A DNA stretch of 64,000 bases from Roseibaca sp. Y0-43. Its GTDB lineage: Bacteria; Pseudomonadota; Alphaproteobacteria; Rhodobacterales; Rhodobacteraceae. The position numbers were made by a program, and so were the translations under genes. Location of the stretch: positions 235,799 to 299,798 of the forward strand of contig NZ_JAFMPR010000005.1 of NCBI RefSeq assembly GCF_020667835.1, given 5' to 3'. Positions within the stretch are counted from its first letter, which is position 1. Every line of letters begins with the position of its first letter. The notes beneath the pieces were generated by a model. It was not told the DNA's origin and ran no database searches. It was given only the letters and a program-made list of their open reading frames with translations. Shown in pieces: positions 8,591 to 16,641 of the stretch.

Positions 8591-10035
8591 CAGCGCATCT
8601 CCCGCCAGCGGCGCCCGTCGCGGTGCATCAGCATCAGTGACCCTTCCGGCCCGGCGGAACCGGGTTCATAGGGTTCGGGCACATCACCACGCTCTTCCAT
8701 CATCTGCAAGACCGGATCGACCCAGCCCCATGCGGCTTCCACTTCGTCGCCGCGCATGAACAGCGTCTGATTGCCCCGTATCACGTCCATGATAAGCCGC
8801 TCATAGGCGTCGGGAATGTCCAGATCGTCGCCCAGCGCTTCGGCAAAGCTCATGTCCAGCGCCACGTCCTTCAGGCGCATACCGCCCGGTCCCGGTTCCT
8901 TGATCATCACGCGCAAATCCATGCCCTCATCGGGTTGCAGGCGGATGACCAGCACATTCTCGCGCCACTGGTTGCTTTCGCCGAAAATGGAATGCGGCGG
9001 TTCCTTGAAGGTGATCGCGATTTCGGACGCACGCGAGCGCAGGCGCTTGCCTGTGCGCAGGTAGAACGGCGTGCCCTTCCAGCGCCAGTTCGAGATATGC
9101 AGCTTCATCGCGACGAAGCTTTCGGTCCGGCTGTCGGGATTTCCGGCCTCTGTCAGATAGTCATCGCCATCCTTACCCCGATACTGCCCGCGCACGATTT
9201 CGGACGGCGCGACCGGGTCGAGCGCACGGATGACCTTCAGCTTCTCGTCGCGCATCGCGTCAGGGTCGAACCGGCTGGGCGGTTCCATGGCGATCAGGCA
9301 CAAAAGCTGCATCATGTGGTTCTGCACCATGTCCCGGATCGCGCCGGAATGGTCGTAATATTCACCGCGCCCGCCAACCCCCACGGTTTCGGCCACGGTG
9401 ATCTGCACATGGTCCACGTATTGCGCGTTCCACAAGGGTTCGAACAGGATATTGGCAAAACGCACCGCCATCAGGTTCTGCACGGTTTCCTTACCAAGGT
9501 AATGGTCGATGCGGTAAATCTGGTCTTCGTGGAAATAGCTGGCGAGCGAGGCGTTGAGCGCGCGTGCCGTCTCCAGATCCTTGCCGAAGGGTTTTTCGAC
9601 CACGATTCGGCTGTCGCGATGGGCAATACCGCGTTCTTTCAACCGCTTGGCAATGTCACCGAACAGCGCGGGCGCGACCGACAGGTAAAAGGCGCGCACC
9701 TTGTCCTTGCGCATCAGCCCGGCCAGTTCGGCCCAGCCACCATCGCCACGTGCGTCGATAGTGACATAGTTCAGGATTTCCAGAAAGCTCGCGACGGTCT
9801 CGGCGACCAGCTCGGCTACTGGCAGAAATTCCTGAAGCGCCTCGCCCACCAGCGCGCGAAAGCCGTCTGCGTCCATGTCGCTGCGCGCGGCACCGATGAT
9901 CGCGCTGCCTTCGGGGATTTGCCCTTCCTTCCAGCGCCGATAGAGGCCCGGAAGGATCTTGCGGCGGGCCAGATCGCCGGTGGCCCCGAAAATGACCAGA
10001 TCGAACGGATCGACCGGGATGACGCGTGCGACCAT
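8590..10035 (-). CDS. zwf: Glucose-6-phosphate 1-dehydrogenase
   Basis: 481 residues. It oxidises glucose-6-phosphate to the lactone with NAD(P)+, the committed step into Entner-Doudoroff or pentose phosphate metabolism. The nucleotide-binding loop GATGDLA is at residues 17-23 and the active-site signature RIDHYLGKE at 175-183. A strong ribosome site (GGAGG, 7 bases before ATG) supports the start. A LacI-type operator (10052-10065) lies just upstream of the ribosome site. First gene of the zwf-pgl-pgi cluster; the partner edd lies at 27.7-29.5 kb. Confidence 0.97.
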   Translation of the reverse strand: MVARVIPVDPFDLVIFGATGDLARRKILPGLYRRWKEGQIPEGSAIIGAARSDMDADGFRALVGEALQEFLPVAELVAETVASFLEILNYVTIDARGDGGWAELAGLMRKDKVRAFYLSVAPALFGDIAKRLKERGIAHRDSRIVVEKPFGKDLETARALNASLASYFHEDQIYRIDHYLGKETVQNLMAVRFANILFEPLWNAQYVDHVQITVAETVGVGGRGEYYDHSGAIRDMVQNHMMQLLCLIAMEPPSRFDPDAMRDEKLKVIRALDPVAPSEIVRGQYRGKDGDDYLTEAGNPDSRTESFVAMKLHISNWRWKGTPFYLRTGKRLRSRASEIAITFKEPPHSIFGESNQWRENVLVIRLQPDEGMDLRVMIKEPGPGGMRLKDVALDMSFAEALGDDLDIPDAYERLIMDVIRGNQTLFMRGDEVEAAWGWVDPVLQMMEERGDVPEPYEPGSAGPEGSLMLMHRDGRRWREMR

Positions 10036-10051
10036 ATCACAACCTCCGCGA

Positions 10052-10065
10052 TGTTAGCGCTAGCA
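10052..10065. promoter_or_regulatory. LacI-type operator in front of zwf
   Basis: TGTTAGCGCTAGCA, a 14-base near-palindrome that begins 17 bases before the zwf start codon on its 5' side. It differs by one base from the symmetric form TGTTAGCGCTAACA, and the operator upstream of edd also differs by one. A central CG dyad is typical of LacI/GalR-family sites. The nearby LacI-type gene is the obvious candidate binder (inference). Confidence 0.7.
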
Positions 10066-10121
10066 ACGCTTTACCCCGTCACCCGCGGGGCTGTCCAGTG
10101 CCAGCATGGTCGCGCGGGCGT

Positions 10122-10706
10122 TTATGCGTCAAGCTCGGTGTCCCAATACAGGTAATCCAGCCAGCTTTCATGCAGGTGGTTCGGCGGAAACCTGCGCCCC
10201 AGATTGCGCAGCAGTTCCGCATCGGGGCGGCGCGGCGGCTGGCGCAGCTTCATCCCCGACTCGCGCAGGGTTTTGGACCCCTTGCGCAGGTTACAAGGCG
10301 CACAGGCCGCAACCACGTTTTCCCAGCTTGTCACCCCGCCCAGCTTGCGCGGCAGAACATGGTCAAAGGTCAGGTCATGGCGCGAGCCGCAATACTGGCA
10401 GGCGAATTCATCGCGCAGGAACAGGTTGAAGCGCGTAAACGCCACGCGTTTGCGCGGTTTGACATATTCGCGCAGTACCACGACCGAGGGCACCTGGATT
10501 TCCATCCGCTGGCTACGCACGACTTCGTCGTAATGGGCCAGAATATCGACCCGGTCCAGAAACACCGCCTTGATCGCGTCCTGCCACGGCCAGAGCGACA
10601 AGGGATAATAGGACAAGGGCCGGTAATCGGCATTCAACACAAGCGCGGGAAACTGCTTCAGCGCGGTTGGTTCGCGGACGAATTCGGTCCTGAAATCACC
10701 ATCCAT
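10122..10706 (-). CDS. HNH endonuclease domain protein
   Basis: 194 residues. The N-terminal part (LKQFPALVLNADYRPLSYYP) is typical of a widespread bacterial HNH family. The C-terminal half has a complete HNH zinc-finger: CxxC at 103-106 (CQYC), the catalytic-type DHVLPR with H116, N130 in SWENVV, and CxxC at 135-138 (CAPC). Probably a nuclease; its target and physiological role are unknown. The start is at MDGDFRTEF because AAGGGGTGG sits upstream; an in-frame start 93 bases earlier lacks this and adds a non-conserved arginine-rich tail. Confidence 0.88.
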   Translation of the reverse strand: MDGDFRTEFVREPTALKQFPALVLNADYRPLSYYPLSLWPWQDAIKAVFLDRVDILAHYDEVVRSQRMEIQVPSVVVLREYVKPRKRVAFTRFNLFLRDEFACQYCGSRHDLTFDHVLPRKLGGVTSWENVVAACAPCNLRKGSKTLRESGMKLRQPPRRPDAELLRNLGRRFPPNHLHESWLDYLYWDTELDA

Positions 10707-10909
10707 GGTGCCACCCCTTATCTGGCGGCCCCCGGGGCGCAAACACCGCCCCACTGGGGCCAGCGTCAGGATGCGGTCACATCCCGACCGTAGGATCACT
10801 ATATCTAGGGCAAATAATCTGACAAGCGATTACACTGCACCAGATGTCGCAGATTTCCGATTAGCCCAGAAAAGCGACAAAGCCGTGACAGGATGACGTG
10901 CCGACGGGC

Positions 10910-11941
10910 TTAGCGGCGGATGGTGTCGCCAAGGTTCAGGATCGGGTCCAGCTCGACCCGTTGCGCGCCGATCATGCCATCGGTCGGCTTGCCCGCGATG
11001 ATCTGCGCGGCGCGCAGCCCGATTTCGCGGCGGCAGGCGTCGGTGGTGGCCAGTTGCAGGCGCAGACCTTGCAGCAACTCCAACCCGTTGAAGCCCGCAA
11101 GCCCAATGCTGCCGGGCACATCCAGCCCCTGATCCAGACAGTACAGCAAGCCCCCTGCTCCGATCATATCGTTGGAATAATACAGAAAATCCAGATCCGG
11201 CGTGCGCTTTAGCATGGCTTCGGTCATCTCGCGGCCCTTGGCCAATGACGAGCCGCCCGCGTAATCCTCTGTATCGGCCAGCGACAGCCCGGCTTGGGCC
11301 AAGGCCTCTGTGAAGCCTTCCAGACGTTTGCGCGCGCGGAAATCATCGGGCACCTTGGTGCCTAGAAACCCGATGCGGCGATAGCCCGCGCGGATGATCG
11401 CCTCGGCCATTTCGCGGCCCGCGCGCCGATGCGAGATGCCGACCACGGAATCGATCGCCTCGCCGTCGATATCCATAACCTCGACAATCGGGATGCCGGC
11501 ATTTGCGAGCATCGCGCGCGCGGCATCGGTATGCTCCAGCCCCGCGACGATCACGCCAGAAGGGCGCCAGGACAGCATTTCGTAGATCACATTCTCTTCG
11601 CGCTCGGCTTGGTAATCGGTCGCGCCGAAGACAGGTTGCAGCCCGCTATCTTCCAACCCTGCGGAAATGCCGCGCAACACTTCCGGAAACACCATGTTGC
11701 CCAGTGACGGCACGATCACGCCCACAAGGTTCACCCGTTGCGACGCCAATGCCCCCGCGATCTTGTTCGGCACATAGCCCAGCGCCTTGGCTGCCGCCAG
11801 AACCTTGTCGCGCGTCGCGGGCGACACGTCATCGCGGTTGCGCAACACCCGGCTGACGGTCATTTCGCTGACCCCGCTGGCTTCTGACACATCGCGCAAA
11901 GTGAGGGGACGAGCGGTCTGGGGGGGCAGATAGGGCGGCAA
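10910..11941 (-). CDS. LacI/GntR-type transcriptional repressor (probable Entner-Doudoroff regulator)
   Basis: About 343 residues. N-terminal helix-turn-helix LTLRDVSEASGVSEMTVSRVL, then the hinge helix ALASQRVNLVGVIVPS and a periplasmic-binding-protein-like effector domain to the end (AGFNGLELLQ, close to GntR gluconate regulators). No ATG fits well. The TTG at 11941 has an AAGGA ribosome site 8 bases upstream, which is why I start there; a TTG at 11959 and an ATG at 12016 are alternatives. It lies near zwf-pgl-pgi, and matching palindromes stand in front of zwf and edd. A half-site (11975-11987) just upstream of this gene suggests autoregulation. The effector is probably a sugar acid or sugar phosphate (inference). 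Confidence 0.88.
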   Translation of the reverse strand: MPPYLPPQTARPLTLRDVSEASGVSEMTVSRVLRNRDDVSPATRDKVLAAAKALGYVPNKIAGALASQRVNLVGVIVPSLGNMVFPEVLRGISAGLEDSGLQPVFGATDYQAEREENVIYEMLSWRPSGVIVAGLEHTDAARAMLANAGIPIVEVMDIDGEAIDSVVGISHRRAGREMAEAIIRAGYRRIGFLGTKVPDDFRARKRLEGFTEALAQAGLSLADTEDYAGGSSLAKGREMTEAMLKRTPDLDFLYYSNDMIGAGGLLYCLDQGLDVPGSIGLAGFNGLELLQGLRLQLATTDACRREIGLRAAQIIAGKPTDGMIGAQRVELDPILNLGDTIRR

Positions 11942-11974
11942 ACGCGTGGTCCTTCTCAAGCGGCTGGGACGCCA

Positions 11975-11987
11975 TGTTAGCGCCACA
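11975..11987. promoter_or_regulatory. Operator half-site upstream of the LacI-type gene
   Basis: TGTTAGCGCCACA keeps the left arm TGTTAGCGC of the zwf/edd operators but has lost most of the right arm. It lies 34 bases before the preferred start codon of the regulator. It may be a weak autoregulatory site or chance. Confidence 0.35.
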
Positions 11988-12047
11988 GGCACGGCGCGCC
12001 AAGACACCACTTGCACCCACAGCCCCGGATTGGCACAAGACCAGCGT

Positions 12048-12124
12048 GGCCCCGTGGCTCAACTGGATAGAGCAGCCCCCTCCTAAGGGGCAGGTTGCAG
12101 GTTCGAATCCTGCCGGGGTCACCA
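12048..12124 (+). tRNA. tRNA-Arg(CCT)
   Basis: 77-base tRNA with acceptor stem GGCCCCG/CGGGGTC (one G-U pair), anticodon stem GCCCC/GGGGC around loop CTCCTAA (anticodon CCT), T arm GCAGG-TTCGAAT-CCTGC and encoded CCA. It is divergent from the LacI-type gene and close to a second tRNA-Arg on the other strand. Confidence 0.97.
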
Positions 12125-12168
12125 TGACTGCCAAGACAGCAGCCGTTTCGTGCAGATTTGGAAAAGGA

Positions 12169-12245
12169 TGGCGCACCCAAGAGGATTCGAACCTCTGACC
12201 TCTGCCTTCGGAGGGCAGCGCTCTATCCAGCTGAGCTATGGGTGC
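12169..12245 (-). tRNA. tRNA-Arg(CCG)
   Basis: 77-base tRNA on the minus strand: acceptor GCACCCA/TGGGTGC, anticodon stem CTGCC/GGCAG around loop CTCCGAA (anticodon CCG, decoding CGG), T arm AGAGG-TTCGAAT-CCTCT and encoded CCA. It is convergent with tRNA-Arg(CCT), 44 bases apart. Confidence 0.97.
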
Positions 12246-12297
12246 CTGTCGCCGTTCCTAGCGCCAGATGCCTGCGACTGCAAGCGGACTTCTTGCC

Positions 12298-12981
12298 CTA
12301 GCCCTGCACGCGGGCGGGTTCGGGGTCGTCTTGCAGCCGCCAGGGTTCAGAGGTCTTGAGGAAAGCTTCCTCTTCCGGCGTCAATTCTACGGTGTCGAAG
12401 CCCGTGACCATCGGGCGCACATGGCTGCGGAACCCGTGCCCCAGTGTCAGAAGGTAGACATGCACCACCACGAAAGCCGCGATCGCAAAGCCCGACAGGA
12501 TGTGAATATTGGCCACGATCTGCAACAGGAAGCTGGCGCCGTCCACATGCGACCATAGCCCATAGGCCAGGTAGATCAGGCCAGACACCCAGATTGCCGG
12601 GAACAGCATCAGCTTCAGCGCCAGATAGGCCAGCAATTGCAACGGGTTATGGCGACGATGGAACACTTTTCGATAGGGGTGCTCGGCCCCTTTGAAGACG
12701 CCATAGGCATAGTATTTGATGACCTGCCACAAGCCGCGCCGGGTCGGGATGAAGTTCTTCCACGCGTCGGTGGTGAATAGCCAGAACACCACGAAAGCCC
12801 ACAGCAGCAGCAAGGCCAGCGCGACGACCGTATGAAGCCCAGCCGCGACCTGAAACCGGATCAGCTCGTGCAACCCGTTCAGACGAAAGCCTGTGAACAA
12901 CAGCAGCATGATCGAGATTACCTGAGACCAGTGCCACAGCCGGTTGAACCGGGTGAAAATCTTGACCTTGCGCTCAACCAT
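12298..12981 (-). CDS. Membrane cytochrome b subunit (cytochrome b561/thiosulfate-reductase type)
   Basis: 227 residues with four to five membrane segments. Candidate haem-ligand histidines sit in RLWHWSQV (H17), AAGLHTVVA, and the last helices [10 protein letters not shown] and FVVVHVYLL. This is the plan of the di-haem b subunits that pass electrons from the quinol pool to periplasmic reductases. Its start overlaps the end of the octaheme cytochrome gene by 8 bases, so the two are translationally coupled and probably form one complex. The C-terminal 35 residues are cytoplasmic and polar. Exact electron donor unknown. Confidence 0.88.
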   Translation of the reverse strand: MVERKVKIFTRFNRLWHWSQVISIMLLLFTGFRLNGLHELIRFQVAAGLHTVVALALLLLWAFVVFWLFTTDAWKNFIPTRRGLWQVIKYYAYGVFKGAEHPYRKVFHRRHNPLQLLAYLALKLMLFPAIWVSGLIYLAYGLWSHVDGASFLLQIVANIHILSGFAIAAFVVVHVYLLTLGHGFRSHVRPMVTGFDTVELTPEEEAFLKTSEPWRLQDDPEPARVQG

Positions 12982-14614
12982 GATGGTTCCCCTTCGGTTT
13001 GCTGACCAGCAGCACCAATCTATGCCCCGTCACACCCAGCAGCGCCGCGCCAAGGATCAGCAGGCCAAGGATCGTGGCCGGCTGCCAGTCGCGGCCCGGC
13101 ACATAGACGCCGGAAATGCCGGCCATACGGGCATTGGGCGCATGGCAGCTTTCGCATTGCAGCGCCTGCTCTGCCGGGGCGACCATATGGGTGATGGGCC
13201 AGTGCATTTCCGTGTCGATGAAGTCGAACTTGCCTGAATATGGCTCGTCCAGATACTCCATCGCGGCGGTGATGGCCTTTTGCCAGTCGAAATGGGTCCA
13301 GAAGGCGGTGTCGGTTTCCGGCCCCCATGTATGGCTGGCCAGCATGGTCATCAGTTCCGTGTCATAGGCTTGCCGCCCGTGCATGACGCGGAAGGGCCAG
13401 ATACGGGCGTTCGGGTCATCCGGGTCGCCGCCGAACTTGTTGACCTGCACGGGCTGGTCGGGATCGACCACCTCCGAGCGGGTCGTGTAATCCAGTTGCC
13501 CGTCGAACCATGCGTATTCCGGTTCCAAGTTCTCGCCATATTCGGCGATGCCCTTGGCAGAGGTATAGGTCGGCCGAGCGGTGCCGTCGCCCTGGATATA
13601 TTCCTTGAGCGTGAAGGGTTTGCCATCGCGCATTTGCCCGGCGGCGGACCAGTCCCACATGGTTTTCGCGGCCACACCGCCCTTGGCATATTCCGGGATA
13701 TGGCAGGTCTGGCAGGCCAGTGTTTCGGCATGGGTGTTCAGCCGCACACCGGTGATTGTGGCGTCATGCGGGCTGTCGGTATGGCAGCTTTGGCAGGTCG
13801 TCACGTCGCGCCGCGCGCCCGGTGCCATCTCTGCGCTATGGGGGTCGCTGGCGTGCACATTGTAGCGCGAGCCATCGACCTTGTGCGCCTCGCTGACATG
13901 GCAGCTTGTGCAGGTGAAATTCGCGCCCTCGGCGGACATATGCACGTCCACCCCGTGATCGGGCGCAATTAGTGCCGAGGACAGGTCGCCATGTTTGACG
14001 TTGTCGCCCCCGCCGCCATAGGCATGGCAGGACAGGCAATTCTCGCGCCCCGGCGCGCCCACCGATTGCGCGGCCTTGCTGAGGTCCACGGCCCAGGCCA
14101 ACTCGCCGGTGATGGTATGTGCGCCCTCTGGCACCGGGTCCAGCGGCGGGTGGCCTGCGGCGTCGTTCAGCTTGGTATATTGGCCGGAACGGTCATGGCA
14201 GGCCAGGCAATCGACGGCATTGGCCTGTTCGGGCGGGGCTTCACGCACATCGTCCCAACCATAGCCGACATGGCAAGAGGTGCAGCGCGCTTCGTTCGAG
14301 GCGACATTGCCGCAGAAATTGTTGAACACGGTGCGCTTGCCCAGCGCCAGTTCAAGGATCGGATCCTCGTATTCCCATGTCCAGTGGATGCTGTCGCGCA
14401 CTTGGTTCCCGGCTTCGGTATGGCAGGACAGGCAGGCCGCCGTCACCTCTGGCCCAGAGGCGAAATCCTGCTGCAAGATTTCGAATTTCGAATGGTCAGC
14501 GGTGCTGGCATGATCCGCGGGCATCGCGGGTGCTGTGCCCTGCTGGGCGAAAGCTGCTGAAATTCCAAGAAAAACTGCCGCTGAAAATGGCAAGACCAAG
14601 GGCAATCGGGTCAT
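12974..14614 (-). CDS. Octaheme c-type cytochrome, tetrathionate reductase (Otr) family
   Basis: 546 residues. A cleavable Sec signal (MTRLPLVLPFSAAVFLGISA, then AFAQQ) leads to the periplasm. There are exactly eight CXXCH haem motifs, at residues 61, 111, 136, 193, 235, 274, 301 and 487, the number in Shewanella Otr. Otr reduces tetrathionate and can also reduce nitrite and hydroxylamine in vitro; the true substrate here is open. A hydrophobic helix at 513-536 anchors the C terminus in the membrane. GGAGGA lies 6 bases before the chosen ATG; an upstream in-frame ATG at 14659 adds a non-signal tail. The cytochrome b subunit follows with an 8-base overlap. The 220-base upstream region is AT-rich; I saw no clear FNR box. 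Confidence 0.92.
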   Translation of the reverse strand: MTRLPLVLPFSAAVFLGISAAFAQQGTAPAMPADHASTADHSKFEILQQDFASGPEVTAACLSCHTEAGNQVRDSIHWTWEYEDPILELALGKRTVFNNFCGNVASNEARCTSCHVGYGWDDVREAPPEQANAVDCLACHDRSGQYTKLNDAAGHPPLDPVPEGAHTITGELAWAVDLSKAAQSVGAPGRENCLSCHAYGGGGDNVKHGDLSSALIAPDHGVDVHMSAEGANFTCTSCHVSEAHKVDGSRYNVHASDPHSAEMAPGARRDVTTCQSCHTDSPHDATITGVRLNTHAETLACQTCHIPEYAKGGVAAKTMWDWSAAGQMRDGKPFTLKEYIQGDGTARPTYTSAKGIAEYGENLEPEYAWFDGQLDYTTRSEVVDPDQPVQVNKFGGDPDDPNARIWPFRVMHGRQAYDTELMTMLASHTWGPETDTAFWTHFDWQKAITAAMEYLDEPYSGKFDFIDTEMHWPITHMVAPAEQALQCESCHAPNARMAGISGVYVPGRDWQPATILGLLILGAALLGVTGHRLVLLVSKPKGNHHG

Positions 14615-14775
14615 GTCGCGTCCTCCATGCCACGCAGACAAGACGACGACGCGGCGCATTCATATTCGAATTACATAATCTAACATCGTTTTGAACATCC
14701 TAAATTGTCGCAGGTTATTGACAAATCGGAAACGCTTGATAACCCGCACATGAATCGCACCTTTTCCAAACGGAA

Positions 14776-14806
14776 TACAAAAAGCGCGCGCCCATGGGGC
14801 ACGCGC
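14776..14806 (-). terminator. Rho-independent terminator of the suf operon
   Basis: Read on the minus strand: a 10-base stem GCGCGTGCCC/GGGCGCGCGC (one T-G pair), 3-base loop, then TTTTTGTATT. It follows the sufS stop codon by 30 bases and closes the long iscR-to-sufS operon. Confidence 0.85.
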
Positions 14807-14836
14807 ATCGCTTTGGTATAAGGTTGTGGCGTCAGC

Positions 14837-16060
14837 TCAGGCGAACAGGTCGTGACACAGTTCCAACCCGTCGATCAGCGCATCCACTTCTGCGCGGGTG
14901 TTATACATGGCGAATGACGCGCGGCAGGTGGCGGTCAGGTCCAGATACTCCATCAGCGGACCACAGCAATGCTGGCCCGCGCGCACCGCAATGCCCTTCT
15001 GGTCCAGCACGGTCGAGATGTCATGCGCGTGCGCCGCGCCCTCCAGCACGAAGCTGAAGATCGCACCCTTGCCCGGCGCATGGCCCTGCACGCTGACCCA
15101 GTTCAGCCCCGCCAGCCGCGATTGCGCGTAATCGCGCAGATCGGCCTCATGCGCGGCGATATTGTCCATCCCGATGCCCATCATGTAGTCGATGGCCACG
15201 CCCAGCCCGATCTGCTGCACGATACCGGGGGTGCCCGCCTCGAACTTGTGCGGCGGGTCGTTATAGGTCACGCCGTCGCGCGTGACCTCGCGGATCATGT
15301 CGCCGCCACCCATGAAGGGGCGCATCTCGGCCTGCCGGTCGCGGCTGATATAGATCGCGCCGGAGGCCGACGGACCATACAGCTTGTGGCCCGTGATCGC
15401 GTAGAAATCGCAACCGATGGCCTGCACATCGACCGGCATATGCACAGCCGCCTGAGAGCCATCGACCAACACCGGCACACCCTTGGCCCGTGCGCCCGCG
15501 CAGATCGCGGCCACATCGACCACGGTGCCCAGCACGTTCGACATGTGGGTGACCGCGACCAGCTTGGTTTTCGGCCCGATCGCGTCGATCACGGCTTGCG
15601 GGTCCAAGCTGCCATCGCCCTGAGTTTCGACCCATTTGATGACCACGCCCTGCCGCTCGCGCAGGAAATGCCACGGCACGATATTGGCGTGATGCTCCAT
15701 GATCGACAGAACGATCTCGTCCCCCGCCTGCAAGCGCGGCATGGCCCAGCCATAGGCGACAAGGTTGATCCCCATGGTCGTGCCGGTGGTATAGAGGATC
15801 TCATCCTCATGGCCCGCATTCAGGAAGCGTTGCAGCTTGCCGCGCACGCCCTCATATTTGTCGGTCGCAAGGTTCGACAGGTAGTGCAACCCACGGTGCA
15901 CATTGGCATATTCCTCGGCATAGCCGCGCGTGACCGCATCAATGACCGCCTGCGGCTTTTGCGCAGACGCGCCGTTGTCCAGATAGACCAGCGGTTTGCC
16001 GTTGACCTGCCGCGAGAGGATCGGGAAATCCGCGCGAATTGCGTTCACATCCAGCATCAT
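14837..16060 (-). CDS. sufS: Cysteine desulfurase SufS
   Basis: 407 residues, group II cysteine desulfurase. With PLP it takes sulfur from cysteine for Fe-S cluster assembly. The N terminus is MMLDVNAIRADFPILS, PLP lysine in AITGHKLYGPSA, and the catalytic cysteine in AVRAGQHCCGPLMEYL near residue 365, all typical of SufS/CsdA. The start ATG overlaps the TGA of the upstream Yip1 gene (ATGA), with AAGGA 5 bases upstream. No SufE or SufU partner is in the window. It is last in the suf operon, followed by a strong terminator. Confidence 0.96.
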   Translation of the reverse strand: MMLDVNAIRADFPILSRQVNGKPLVYLDNGASAQKPQAVIDAVTRGYAEEYANVHRGLHYLSNLATDKYEGVRGKLQRFLNAGHEDEILYTTGTTMGINLVAYGWAMPRLQAGDEIVLSIMEHHANIVPWHFLRERQGVVIKWVETQGDGSLDPQAVIDAIGPKTKLVAVTHMSNVLGTVVDVAAICAGARAKGVPVLVDGSQAAVHMPVDVQAIGCDFYAITGHKLYGPSASGAIYISRDRQAEMRPFMGGGDMIREVTRDGVTYNDPPHKFEAGTPGIVQQIGLGVAIDYMMGIGMDNIAAHEADLRDYAQSRLAGLNWVSVQGHAPGKGAIFSFVLEGAAHAHDISTVLDQKGIAVRAGQHCCGPLMEYLDLTATCRASFAMYNTRAEVDALIDGLELCHDLFA

Positions 16061-16632
16061 TGCATTCCTTCCGCGCCGATACCCAAAATGGCCAGCACGA
16101 TGGCCATGGCCAGGGCCAGGGCGAAAAAGGCGAAGATCGTCACGACCACCACCCGCAGGGTAGAGGTGAAGCCGTGCAGCGCCATGGTGAAATTGACCAG
16201 AAGCCACATGAAGATGGCCAAGGCCGCCAGCGTGACAAGGCCAAAAAGCGGCGGCAGGATGATAAGCACCACAAGCTGCGCCACCTGCACCGCGATCATC
16301 ACGAATTGCAGCCATGCCAGCAGAAGCAGCGCGTCGGGAAATGTGCCCTTGCCGCCCGCCAGCCGACCAATACCTTGCACGGCCACAACCAGCCCCAGCA
16401 GGATCATGGTCTGGAACACGGCCATGAAGATCATGCTGCCGCCGAAGCCGCCTTCGCCCAGCAACAGGATAGAGGCTTGGCCAACCAATACCGACAGCAC
16501 GACGACGATGACAAAGCCCAGCCAGCGTGCATCGTCGGGCGGGTTCATATCCATGATCCGGCGCGCGGTGTCACGCGGCGCGGTCAGGGTCGCGCGCATC
16601 AGCGCGATCACAGAGGATAATGTCAGATCCAT
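16057..16632 (-). CDS. Yip1-family membrane protein
   Basis: 191 residues with five hydrophobic segments after a short cytoplasmic head (PRDTARRIMDMNPPDDARW), the architecture of the Yip1 domain. A Yip1 protein of this size in the suf operon is a common Rhodobacteraceae arrangement as far as I recall; its role in Fe-S assembly is unknown. It overlaps sufS by 4 bases and follows a second Yip1-like gene by 9 bases. Confidence 0.8.
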   Translation of the reverse strand: MDLTLSSVIALMRATLTAPRDTARRIMDMNPPDDARWLGFVIVVVLSVLVGQASILLLGEGGFGGSMIFMAVFQTMILLGLVVAVQGIGRLAGGKGTFPDALLLLAWLQFVMIAVQVAQLVVLIILPPLFGLVTLAALAIFMWLLVNFTMALHGFTSTLRVVVVTIFAFFALALAMAIVLAILGIGAEGMQ

Positions 16633-16641
16633 GAACCTCTC

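Noticed and set aside
12016..12176. Coding frame across the tRNA-Arg(CCT) gene
   Set aside because: The frame overlaps a well-formed tRNA and lacks a ribosome site; it is a chance frame.
14615..14790. FNR/ANR box (TTGAT-N4-ATCAA) before the octaheme cytochrome gene
   Set aside because: The region is AT-rich and has TTGTCA-like stretches, but no acceptable match to the box.
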